DNA from: Antarcticimicrobium sp.
Lineage (GTDB): Bacteria; Pseudomonadota; Alphaproteobacteria; Rhodobacterales; Rhodobacteraceae
Assembly: GCF_029212575.1 (NCBI RefSeq)
Contig: NZ_JARGPK010000052.1
Location: forward strand, 1-64,000
Length of the DNA: 64,000 nucleotides
Reading direction: 5' to 3'
The notes beneath the pieces are model-generated. The model did no database searches, had not been told where the DNA came from, and was given only the letters and a program-made list of their open reading frames with translations. Positions 17,178-23,914 of this stretch are shown here, piece after piece. A program made the position numbers and the translations under genes. The number at the start of each line of letters is the position of its first letter. Positions within the stretch are counted from its first letter, which is position 1.

Positions 17178-17867
17178 TCAGGCGGTTTGCGGCGTTGCGC
17201 GCGGGCGGCGCAAGGCCCGCAGCAGGAGCCACAGGCAGAACGCGCTTTCGGCCAGCAAGGGCAGGGCGTAGGCGGGTTGCATCACGGCGTTGAGCGGCGG
17301 GGCGAAGAGGGCGGTCAGGCTGCCGGTCATGTAGACCGCGCCAGACGCTGCCAGCGCCAGCGGCAGAAGGCGCCCGGCCAGCCCGGCCCGGCGCAGCATC
17401 GCCGCCATCACCGCGCAGTTGACCGCGAAGAAGACCAGCCCGAGATCATAGCCCAGACTGTGCAGGGAAAGAGCGTACGTTTGCGCCTCGGGCGCCAGCG
17501 ACGGCGCCAACGTCAGCGGCAAAAGCGCCGCGCCGATCAGCGCCGCCTGCACCAGACGCAAGGCAAAGGCCAGCGGCGCCAGCAGAGGTGAAGAGGCCGC
17601 GAACAGGCGCAGGAAGACCGCGGCGATGGCCACGTCGGCCAGAAGCATCGTCAGGTCGGCGGCGATGGAGAGCGACCACAGCCCCGGCGCGGCGGCGATG
17701 GCCCGGGCGGTGGCCTCGGGCACGCCGGGGGTGACAAGACCGGCCCGCGCCACCCCCTCGCTCCAGACGCCGCAGAGGATGATGACGAGGTAAAGCCCCC
17801 CGGCGGCGGCGCAAAGCGCGCGCGACACCGGGGCATCGGGGCAGGGCTTGACTGGGGCAAGGGGCAT
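17178..17867 (-). CDS. DUF4386-family integral membrane protein
   Basis: 229 aa with about six membrane segments (AGGLYLVIILCGVW; LTMLLADVAIAAVFLRLFA; LAFALRLVQAALIGAALLPL; DLGLVFFAVNCAVMAAMLRRAG; and two more). The ALRLVQAALIG and LGLVFFAVNCAVMA segments fit DUF4386. Function unknown. A second, diverged member lies at 50.8 kb. Two inverted repeats (17915-17929 and 17946-17963) lie upstream of its start. Confidence 0.8.
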   Translation of the reverse strand: MPLAPVKPCPDAPVSRALCAAAGGLYLVIILCGVWSEGVARAGLVTPGVPEATARAIAAAPGLWSLSIAADLTMLLADVAIAAVFLRLFAASSPLLAPLAFALRLVQAALIGAALLPLTLAPSLAPEAQTYALSLHSLGYDLGLVFFAVNCAVMAAMLRRAGLAGRLLPLALAASGAVYMTGSLTALFAPPLNAVMQPAYALPLLAESAFCLWLLLRALRRPRATPQTA

Positions 17868-17914
17868 GGCAAAGGCTCATTTCTGGATGCAAGGAACCCT
17901 AGAGTCGCCGCTTA

Positions 17915-17929
17915 GTGAATGAAATTCAC
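17915..17929. repeat. Inverted repeat GTGAATGAAATTCAC
   Basis: Six-base arms GTGAAT and ATTCAC around GAA, located 48 bp upstream of the DUF4386 start. It could be an operator for that gene or the 5' hairpin of a short transcript ending at the terminator at 17946-17973. Confidence 0.4.
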
Positions 17930-17945
17930 GAAATCCGCAGGCAAT

Positions 17946-17973
17946 CCATGCAAATTCGCATGGTTTTTCTTTT
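17946..17973 (+). terminator. Intrinsic terminator-like hairpin in the rpoH upstream region
   Basis: Arms CCATGC and GCATGG with loop AAATTC, followed at once by TTTTTCTTTT. There is no + strand gene upstream that it would obviously terminate, which points to a short untranslated transcript, or else the palindrome may act as a binding site for the divergent promoter. Confidence 0.5.
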
Positions 17974-17999
17974 GTTCCTCGGCAGGATCGTGCTATACA
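17972..17999 (+). promoter_or_regulatory. Promoter-like element upstream of rpoH (distal)
   Basis: TTGTTC (17972-17977) and TATACA (17994-17999) are 16 nt apart. Transcription would begin near 18006 and meet the terminator-like hairpin at 18020-18041 after about 35 nt. Confidence 0.4.
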
Positions 18000-18018
18000 C
18001 GTTTCCCCGCAGATCAAC

Positions 18019-18041
18019 TGCGCGCGAGCGCGCGCTTTTTT
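18019..18041 (+). terminator. Intrinsic terminator or attenuator between the distal promoter and rpoH
   Basis: GCGCGC (18020-18025) pairs with GCGCGC (18030-18035) around a four-base GAGC loop and is followed by TTTTTT. The hairpin lies within the 5' leader of any rpoH transcript that starts at the distal promoter, so it could attenuate rpoH or end a very short RNA. Confidence 0.55.
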
Positions 18042-18099
18042 CGCTGTCACGGCGACGGAAATGCGCTGATGCTGCGTGGAAAGGATCAAGCGCGGTCCC

Positions 18100-18127
18100 T
18101 TGAAAAGGCATACGCGCTCACTTAAGT
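18100..18127 (+). promoter_or_regulatory. Proximal promoter-like element for rpoH
   Basis: TTGAAA (18100-18105) and TTAAGT (18122-18127) are 16 nt apart. CTTGAAA also resembles a sigma-32 -35 element, which would allow heat-shock autocontrol, but no CCCCAT-like -10 follows. Confidence 0.35.
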
Positions 18128-18166
18128 GAATGTTAAGCTCATAAACATCGAGGACGACGGACGACA

Positions 18167-19069
18167 ATGGCGAATTATGGAAATCTGCCGGCCCCTTCGC
18201 CCGAAGGGGGGATGAATCGTTACCTGCAGGAGATTCGCAAGTTTCCCCTGTTGGAGCCGGAAGAAGAATACATGCTGGCCAAGCGCTGGGTCGAGGAACA
18301 GGACACCGAGGCGGCCCACAGGATGGTGACCAGCCACCTGCGGCTGGCGGCCAAGATCGCCATGGGCTATCGCGGCTATGGCTTGCCGCAGGCCGAGGTG
18401 ATCTCGGAGGCCAACGTGGGCCTGATGCAGGCGGTCAAACGTTTTGACCCGGAAAAGGGATTCCGGCTTGCGACCTATGCGATGTGGTGGATCCGCGCCA
18501 GCATTCAGGAGTATATCCTGCGGTCCTGGAGCCTGGTAAAGCTGGGCACCACCAGCGCGCAGAAGAAGCTGTTTTTCAACCTGCGCAAGGCCAAGGCCCG
18601 CATCGGCGCGCTGGAAGAGGGCGATCTGCGCCCGGAGAACGTCGAGCGGATCGCGCATGATCTCGGGGTGACCGAGAAAGAGGTGATCAGCATGAACCGC
18701 CGGATGTCGGGCGGCGATGCCTCGCTGAACGCCACGGTCGGCTCCGAAGGCGAAGGCACCATGCAGTGGCAGGACTGGCTGGAGGATGAGGATGCCGACC
18801 AGGCTGGCGATTATGAGGCTCGGGACGAATTGGAGACGCGCCGGGAACTGCTGGCGCAGGCGCTCGACGTGCTCAACGACCGGGAAAAGGACATCCTGAC
18901 CCAGCGGCGCCTTGCCGAACGGCCGGTGACGCTGGAGGAACTGAGCGGCCAGTACAACGTCAGCCGCGAACGCATCCGCCAGATCGAGGTGCGCGCCTTT
19001 GAAAAGCTGCAGCAGAGGATGCGGGAGCTGGCCAAGGAAAAGGGCATGCTGATCCCGGCCGCCGGATAA
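18167..19069 (+). CDS. rpoH: RNA polymerase sigma-32 factor RpoH
   Basis: 300 aa. Region 1.2/2 includes NRYLQEIRKFPLLEPEEEYM, HLRLAAKIAMGYRGYGLP and EANVGLMQAVKRFDPEKGFR; the diagnostic RpoH box QKKLFFNLR lies at residues 132-140; region 4 is LEELSGQYNVSRERIRQIEVR. It directs heat-shock and, in Rhodobacterales, also oxidative-stress transcription. The gene is monocistronic: a clear terminator follows (19095-19126), and two hairpins plus promoter-like elements lie upstream. These species often have a second rpoH, which is not in this window. Confidence 0.96.
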   Translation: MANYGNLPAPSPEGGMNRYLQEIRKFPLLEPEEEYMLAKRWVEEQDTEAAHRMVTSHLRLAAKIAMGYRGYGLPQAEVISEANVGLMQAVKRFDPEKGFRLATYAMWWIRASIQEYILRSWSLVKLGTTSAQKKLFFNLRKAKARIGALEEGDLRPENVERIAHDLGVTEKEVISMNRRMSGGDASLNATVGSEGEGTMQWQDWLEDEDADQAGDYEARDELETRRELLAQALDVLNDREKDILTQRRLAERPVTLEELSGQYNVSRERIRQIEVRAFEKLQQRMRELAKEKGMLIPAAG

Positions 19070-19094
19070 GGACCGGTTCCGCAGAACAACACAG

Positions 19095-19126
19095 GGCCCC
19101 GTCCGTGACACGCCGGCGGGGCCTTT
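19095..19126 (+). terminator. Intrinsic terminator of rpoH
   Basis: Arms GGCCCCG (19095-19101) and CGGGGCC (19117-19123) followed by TTT and a T-rich stretch, 25 nt after the rpoH stop. Confidence 0.75.
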
Positions 19127-19235
19127 GCGTTGGGGCCGGCTGTTGCCGGGGGGCGGCCCATCGGCTCCGTCTTGTGCGGCGGGGGTTTTTGCGGCATCAC
19201 CCTTTGCAAAACGTCCCAGTCTTGAAGGAATGGCC

Positions 19236-19400
19236 ATGAACTATGCGAAATCCGGCGCTCCGAAGCCGGGCAGGAATGCTCCGCGCCACCAGGAACACAA
19301 TGCCGCCGGAACCGACAAGAACCCGTTCGGCACGCCCAAGGCGAAATCCGAACTGCTGGCGCGCATGAAGGCGGCGGCCGAGACCAGGAAAAAGGGCTGA
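19236..19400 (+). CDS. Small basic hypothetical protein (54 aa)
   Basis: 54 aa, rich in Lys, Ala and Asn: MNYAKSGAPKPGRNAPRHQE at the start and AKSELLARMKAAAETRKKG at the end. GAAGGA lies 6 nt before the ATG at 19236; an ATG at 19230 abuts that site and is less likely. No membrane segment or known domain; the composition suggests a disordered, nucleic-acid-associated protein. It lies downstream of the rpoH terminator and so has its own promoter. It pairs loosely with the similar-sized basic protein at 19626. Confidence 0.6.
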   Translation: MNYAKSGAPKPGRNAPRHQEHNAAGTDKNPFGTPKAKSELLARMKAAAETRKKG

Positions 19401-19625
19401 CGCCCCCTTTCCCATTGCCCCCGTATTCGATGCCCGAGTCGCTGCTGACGCTTGCGGAAGTCTGGGCATCGGCGTAAAATCCCATTGCACAGGACAGCCA
19501 CGACTCGGTTGCCGATGTGACTCACCAAAATCATCGACCTGACCCTTGTCGGGCAACCCTGATTTTCCTGAGGGACGATCCCCCCGGCCTGTAGCCGGCG
19601 GGACATTTCTTTGCGAGAGACAACG

Positions 19626-19757
19626 ATGGGAAAAGGCAACAGTAAGCGCGGCAACAAGGAAGCCAAGAAGCCCAAGCAGGAAAAGCCGAAGGTTCTGGCG
19701 ACCGCGAATTCCGGTGCCGCCAAGCCGCTCACGCTGGGCGCGAAAAAAGGCAGATAG
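19626..19757 (+). CDS. Small lysine-rich hypothetical protein (43 aa)
   Basis: 43 aa: begins MGKGNSKRGNKEAKKPKQEK, continues PKVLATANSGAAKPLTLGAK and ends KGR, stop TAG at 19755-19757. I recognise the MGKGNSKRGNKE-KKPK pattern as a small protein conserved in alphaproteobacteria, function unknown. A GAGAGA Shine-Dalgarno-like run precedes the ATG. It is shorter than usual gene-calling limits. A GC-rich hairpin (GGGCGGG/CCCGCC, about 19769-19794) follows its stop. Confidence 0.65.
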   Translation: MGKGNSKRGNKEAKKPKQEKPKVLATANSGAAKPLTLGAKKGR

Positions 19758-20071
19758 GGCCGCGGCCCGGGCGGGTGCACTACGCGCCCGCCTTCCGGGG
19801 TTCGGGGTGTCGGCGTCCATTCAGCCGGGCGCCGTACCGAAACCTTGTTTTCGCCGGTCACCTTGCGGATCGGCGCGTCGCTCCTTGCGGATCCAGAGGC
19901 GCAAAGGCCCGCGCGGCCAGGCCATTGCCGGATGACCGTATCGCCTGAGCATTCTCGTTCGCTGGTTTCGCGCGCCCGTCGGTCGCGACAGGCGCGCGCA
20001 AAGCGAATTCTGGCTTCCCCCTAGGCAAAAGGCGCGGCAGGGCATAGGTTTTTGCGCAAGGGAGGGCGGCC
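19758..20071. other. Gene-free stretch of about 310 bp
   Basis: Apart from the hairpin after the 43-aa gene and a short direct repeat of CCTTGCGGATC (around 19860 and 19886), I see no gene, RNA or clear promoter here. It leads into the DksA-type gene, whose start has GGGAGGG upstream. Confidence 0.4.
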
Positions 20072-20341
20072 ATGGCAGGCGGTTGGGCGCGCGACGGCGC
20101 GGTGAGCGAACAGATCGAAGCCTCGATCAACGATGAATTGGCGCGGCTCAGGACGCGGCGCGCGCCGCTGGGCGAAAGCCTGACCCATTGCGCGGAATGC
20201 GAGGAAGAGATCCCGGAGAAGCGCCGCCTGGCGATCCCCGGTGTCAAGCTCTGCATCGACTGCCAGCAGGAGCGCGACGGCGTTCACAAGGCGCGCGGCG
20301 GCATCAACCGGCGCGGGTCCAAGGACAGCCAGTTGAAATAG
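20072..20341 (+). CDS. DksA/TraR-type zinc-finger protein
   Basis: 89 aa. The C4 zinc finger CAECEEEIPEKRR ... VKLCIDCQ uses C40, C43, C61 and C64, typical of the DksA/TraR family, preceded by a short helix (QIEASINDELARLRTRR). It is TraR-sized: too short to carry the long coiled-coil hairpin of full DksA, so it may bind the RNA polymerase secondary channel as TraR does, or have another role. Its 3' end overlaps the convergent membrane-protein gene by 38 bp. Confidence 0.85.
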   Translation: MAGGWARDGAVSEQIEASINDELARLRTRRAPLGESLTHCAECEEEIPEKRRLAIPGVKLCIDCQQERDGVHKARGGINRRGSKDSQLK

Positions 20342-20591
20342 GGGCGGATTTCCGCCGGTTCCGTTTCTGCCGCCACCGGCGCAGGAACTGCCGCACGTCG
20401 AGGGCCGCCACCATGATGCCGAGCGGCACCATCCAGAACCCGAGCACGGGCAGGAAGCCGAACACCCCGCCGACGATCATCAGCAGCCCCAGCACGAAAC
20501 GCAGCGCGCGCGGCACGCGGGCGCGGATGCGCGTCAGCACGGGGCGCAGGCGGTCTTTCAGTTGGGTTGTGTGATTGCGGCTCACTTGCAA
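20304..20591 (-). CDS. Small membrane protein with glycine-rich double helix (PGPGW-like)
   Basis: 95 aa. The core RFVLGLLMIVGGVFGFLPVL and GFWMVPLGIMVAALDV forms two close membrane segments with a G-F-L-P-V-L-G turn, flanked by arginine-rich ends (DRLRPVLTRIRARVPRA; RQFLRRWRQKRNRRK). This pattern fits small PGPGW-like transmembrane proteins of unknown function. The last 12 codons overlap the end of the DksA-type gene on the other strand. Confidence 0.65.
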   Translation of the reverse strand: MQVSRNHTTQLKDRLRPVLTRIRARVPRALRFVLGLLMIVGGVFGFLPVLGFWMVPLGIMVAALDVRQFLRRWRQKRNRRKSAPISTGCPWTRAG

Positions 20592-20646
20592 GGGTCCCCT
20601 GTTGCCTCAGGCGGGGCGGCCTAGGTGTTCAAGACTCGTTCTCGTT

Positions 20647-20860
20647 TCATAGCCAGAACATGACGATTGCGGCGAGAGCGATAGATGAGCAAAAGAGCCT
20701 GGGGCACCTATCATATCTGGTCGCGACACGACGACCCCAGTCCTTGAGCCTGCCGAACATGATCTCGATCACTGCCCGGCAGTGCATTGCGCAGCAATGT
20801 CACGTGAGGGGCGGTTGCGGCGTTTGTAGCGCCGCGCACAAAGGCCGGACACATGACCGC
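20647..20860 (-). mobile_element. IS5-family transposase C-terminal remnant
   Basis: On the minus strand the last part reads IEIMFGRLKDWGRRVATRYD then RC...FCSSIALAAIVMFWL and a TGA (20649-20647), the standard end of IS5-family transposases. Upstream the matching RRYKRRNR segment is present but is separated from IEIMFG by about 41 extra bases that break the frame. No N-terminal part is visible. It sits between the PGPGW-like gene and the 3' end of nasA and marks past insertion activity there. Confidence 0.7.
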
Positions 20861-20951
20861 ACCCCGCAATGATCGCCAACAGCTCAAATCAATCCCTGCA
20901 AAACCGGAGCCGTCCACACATGAGTCCGCCTGCGCAGTTGCTCCGCAAGGC

Positions 20952-23585
20952 TCATTCTGCCGCCTGCCGCGTGGTCAGGCCATGCAACAATTCCGCGATC
21001 TCCGGGCGGCAAGAGCCGCAATTGGTGCCCGCGCCAAGTGCCTCGCCAATCGCCTCCACGCTCAAGGCCCCACGGGTTTCCACCGCCTCGATGATGGCGT
21101 TGACGCCAATCCCGAAGCAGGAGCAGAGCATCGGGCCGGGGTTGGGGGCGTCCGCGGCCGGGCGGCCCGTCAGCCCGTCGGGGCCGGTCGTTCCTGGCAA
21201 AGTGGCGAGGTAGTCGCGCATCACCGCGACGGGCCGCCGCGCGATAAAGAGCGCGCCGATCACGACACCATTGTCACGCAACGCAATTCGCGCCGTTCCG
21301 CGTTTGGAATCCAGGATCGTGGTGGCAAAAGCCTCTGGTGCCGCAAAGAGCCTGCGGGCCTCGGCCTCCCATTCGCCGGTATCACGCAGCCCCGCCAGTT
21401 CCGCACGATATCCCCTCAGCGTGCGGGCCTGCGCCCAGTAGTCCGACGTCAGAGTCATGGGTTTGGCCGAGACGGCAAATCCGTACCAGGCCGCGTCAAG
21501 CCGGGCCACCGCCACCACGCTGGCCTTGCTTTCGGGCTGGCCCCAGACGGGATCGGTTGCCGCCGCCACCACCGCGTCGATCCGGGCCGATGGCGCGGTT
21601 TCCCCGGTCCAGTGTATCGGCGCGAAGACCTGTCCGGGTTTCACCGCATCGGTGAGGCGCGCGCGCAAGATGGCCCGGCCCGTGGGGCTGTTCACCGTCA
21701 CCAGATCGGCGGCTTCAATCCCAAGGCGGCGGGCGTCCGCCGGGTGGATCTCCAGAAACGGCTCGGCCAGGTGTGCCGACAGGCGCGGCGACAGCGCGGT
21801 GCGCGTCATCGTGTGCCACTGGTCCCGCAACCGTCCGGTGTTCAGACGGAACGGGTAGCGTGGCCCTGTTGCTGCGGCAGGCGCCCGCCATGAGACGGGC
21901 AGGAGCCGCGCCTTGCCGTCAGAATGAAAGAACATGCCGTCACCAAAGAACCGCCCGCCCCTACGCTGTGCGGTGATCGGCCAGCGTTGCGGTTGCATCG
22001 AGTCATAGGCGCTGTCGCTCAAGTCGCGGAGGGCGGAAATGTCGAAATCCCGCCCGAACTGCCCCGTGATCGCGGACAGCGCGGCATGCTCGCGGAAAAT
22101 CTCCGCCGGGCTGTCGTAATCGAAGGCGCGGGCAAATCCCATGCGGCGTCCGACCTCGGCCAGGATGTCCCAGTCGGGCCGCGCCTGACCGGGGGCGGGC
22201 AGCAGGCCGCGCTGGCGGCTGATGGTACGGTCCGTGTTGGTGACGGTGCCGTCCTTTTCGCCCCAGGCGGTGGCGGGCAGGACCACGTCGGCCAGCCTTG
22301 CGGTATCCGTACGGACGGTGATGTCACTGACAACGGTAAAGCGGCAGCTGGCAATGGCATCGCGCACCGCATCGGCCTCTGGCATCGAAACGGCCGGGTT
22401 GGTGTGGATGATCCACAGTGCCTTGATGCGACCGTCCGCCACCGCCCGGAACATATCCACCGCCTTCGGCCCTGGCGCCTCGGGCAGGCGCGGCGCCCCC
22501 CAGAACGCGCGCACCGCGCTGCGGTGATCGGCGTTCTCCAGATCGAGGTGACAGGCCAGCATGTTGGCCAGCCCCCCCACCTCGCGACCGCCCATGGCGT
22601 TGGGCTGACCGGTCACCGACAGGGGGCCGCGGCCCGGCTTGCCGATGCGGCCGGTGGCCAGATGGCAATTGAGGATGGCGTTGACCTTGTCTGTGCCGGA
22701 GGTGGACTGGTTCACCCCCTGGGAGTAGATCGTCACGACGCGCTCGGTCCCTATCCAGAGCTGGCAAAAGGCGGCGATCTCGGACTCGTCCAACCCGGTG
22801 AGCGATGCGTCGTCAGCACGGGCGGCGCGCAGCGCGGCCTCAATGCCTCGGGTGTTGGCCAGATACGCCCGGTCAAGCGCTCCGTTGGCCTCGATCTCGG
22901 TCAGAAGCCGGTTGAACAGCGCCACATCGGACCCCGGTTCAAGCGCCAGATGCATATCGGCCTGATCGCATGTCGCGGTCCGGCGCGGGTCGATCACCAC
23001 CACCTTGGTCCCGCGCGCCTTTCGCGCCGCCAGCAGTCGCTGGTACGTCACCGGATGGCACCAGGCAAGGTTGGAGCCGACCAGAACCACCAGATCGGCC
23101 TCGTCGATATCCTCGTAGGTTCCCGGAACCGTGTCGGTGCCAAAGGCGCGCTTGTGCCCCGCGACCGAAGAGGACATGCAAAGCCTCGAATTCGTGTCGA
23201 TATTGGCCGAGCCGATGAACCCCTTCATCAGCTTGTTGGCGACGTAATAATCCTCGGTCAACAATTGGCCGGAGACGTAGAAGGCCACGCTGTCGGGCCC
23301 ATGTTGCGTGATGGTTTCGCGAAAGCGGTCCGCCACCAGTTGCAGCGCGTGGTCCCAGTGCACCTGCCGCCCGTTCACGCGCGGGGCCAGAAGACGGTGA
23401 TCCAGCCCGACGGTTTCGCCCAGCGCCGAGCCCTTGGAACACAGCCGGCCGTGATTGGCCGGGTGTGCAGCGTCGCCGCGCACCTCCAGCCCACCCGTTC
23501 CGTCGGTGCGCATCTGCACACCACAGCCCACACCGCAATAGGGGCAGGTGGAGCGTGTCCAGGGCTGGTCCGTGCCATCCGCCAT
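20952..23585 (-). CDS. nasA: Assimilatory nitrate reductase, catalytic subunit
   Basis: 877 aa. It starts with a [4Fe-4S] site C14-x2-C17-x3-C21 ... C49, then the molybdopterin oxidoreductase core (SRLCMSSSVAGHKRAFG; GSNLAWCHPVTYQRLL; YSQGVNQSTSGTDKVNAI; TGQPNAMGGREVGGLANML) and the dinucleotide-binding domain (LNTGRLRDQWHTMTRT). The C-terminal 60 residues form a BFD-like [2Fe-2S] domain (CSCFGIG ... GTNCGSCRPEI), as in the NasC/NasA type. It reduces nitrate to nitrite in the cytoplasm. The ATG at 23585 overlaps the nirD stop; a GTG one codon earlier is also possible. It is last in the nas operon. Confidence 0.95.
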   Translation of the reverse strand: MADGTDQPWTRSTCPYCGVGCGVQMRTDGTGGLEVRGDAAHPANHGRLCSKGSALGETVGLDHRLLAPRVNGRQVHWDHALQLVADRFRETITQHGPDSVAFYVSGQLLTEDYYVANKLMKGFIGSANIDTNSRLCMSSSVAGHKRAFGTDTVPGTYEDIDEADLVVLVGSNLAWCHPVTYQRLLAARKARGTKVVVIDPRRTATCDQADMHLALEPGSDVALFNRLLTEIEANGALDRAYLANTRGIEAALRAARADDASLTGLDESEIAAFCQLWIGTERVVTIYSQGVNQSTSGTDKVNAILNCHLATGRIGKPGRGPLSVTGQPNAMGGREVGGLANMLACHLDLENADHRSAVRAFWGAPRLPEAPGPKAVDMFRAVADGRIKALWIIHTNPAVSMPEADAVRDAIASCRFTVVSDITVRTDTARLADVVLPATAWGEKDGTVTNTDRTISRQRGLLPAPGQARPDWDILAEVGRRMGFARAFDYDSPAEIFREHAALSAITGQFGRDFDISALRDLSDSAYDSMQPQRWPITAQRRGGRFFGDGMFFHSDGKARLLPVSWRAPAAATGPRYPFRLNTGRLRDQWHTMTRTALSPRLSAHLAEPFLEIHPADARRLGIEAADLVTVNSPTGRAILRARLTDAVKPGQVFAPIHWTGETAPSARIDAVVAAATDPVWGQPESKASVVAVARLDAAWYGFAVSAKPMTLTSDYWAQARTLRGYRAELAGLRDTGEWEAEARRLFAAPEAFATTILDSKRGTARIALRDNGVVIGALFIARRPVAVMRDYLATLPGTTGPDGLTGRPAADAPNPGPMLCSCFGIGVNAIIEAVETRGALSVEAIGEALGAGTNCGSCRPEIAELLHGLTTRQAAE

Positions 23586-23914
23586 CACGCCGCACTCCGA
23601 CCCGACAGGCCGGTGCCGTCGATCAGAACGCGGCCTGCCTCAACCCGCAGCGGATAGGTGGCAATGCTCCCGTTTTCACCCTGCGCCTGCCCTGTGTTGA
23701 GGTCAAAGACCCAGTTGTGCAACGGGCAGGTGACGGATTGGCCGTGGACGATCCCCTCGGACAACGGCCCGCCCCGGTGCGGGCATCTGTCGGAGGCGGC
23801 AAAGACCTCTGCCGTGCCGGTCCGAAAGACCGCGACACAGCCAAGGGCGGTTTTCAGTTTTCGGGCCCCGCGCAAGGGGATGTCGTCTATCGCGCAAATG
23901 TCGATCCAGCTCAT
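23585..23914 (-). CDS. nirD: Nitrite reductase small subunit / Rieske-type ferredoxin NirD (NasG-like)
   Basis: 109 aa. A complete Rieske [2Fe-2S] site is present: C44-P-H46 (CPHRGGPLSEG) and C63-P-L-H66 (CPLHNWVF). Some NirD proteins have lost these ligands; this one keeps them and so matches NasG of Paracoccus, proposed to carry electrons between the NADH-dependent nitrite reductase and the nitrate reductase. Start and stop overlap nirB (ATGA) and nasA, indicating tight coupling. Confidence 0.93.
   Translation of the reverse strand: MSWIDICAIDDIPLRGARKLKTALGCVAVFRTGTAEVFAASDRCPHRGGPLSEGIVHGQSVTCPLHNWVFDLNTGQAQGENGSIATYPLRVEAGRVLIDGTGLSGRSAA

Noticed and set aside
21924-23657. Long open frame (577 codons) on the + strand inside nasA, and similar long frames opposite kpsC, nirB, nrtA and the Hyf-like genes
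   Set aside because: They mirror genuine genes whose catalytic motifs are on the other strand; their composition (Arg, Gly, His rich) is that of GC-rich shadow frames.
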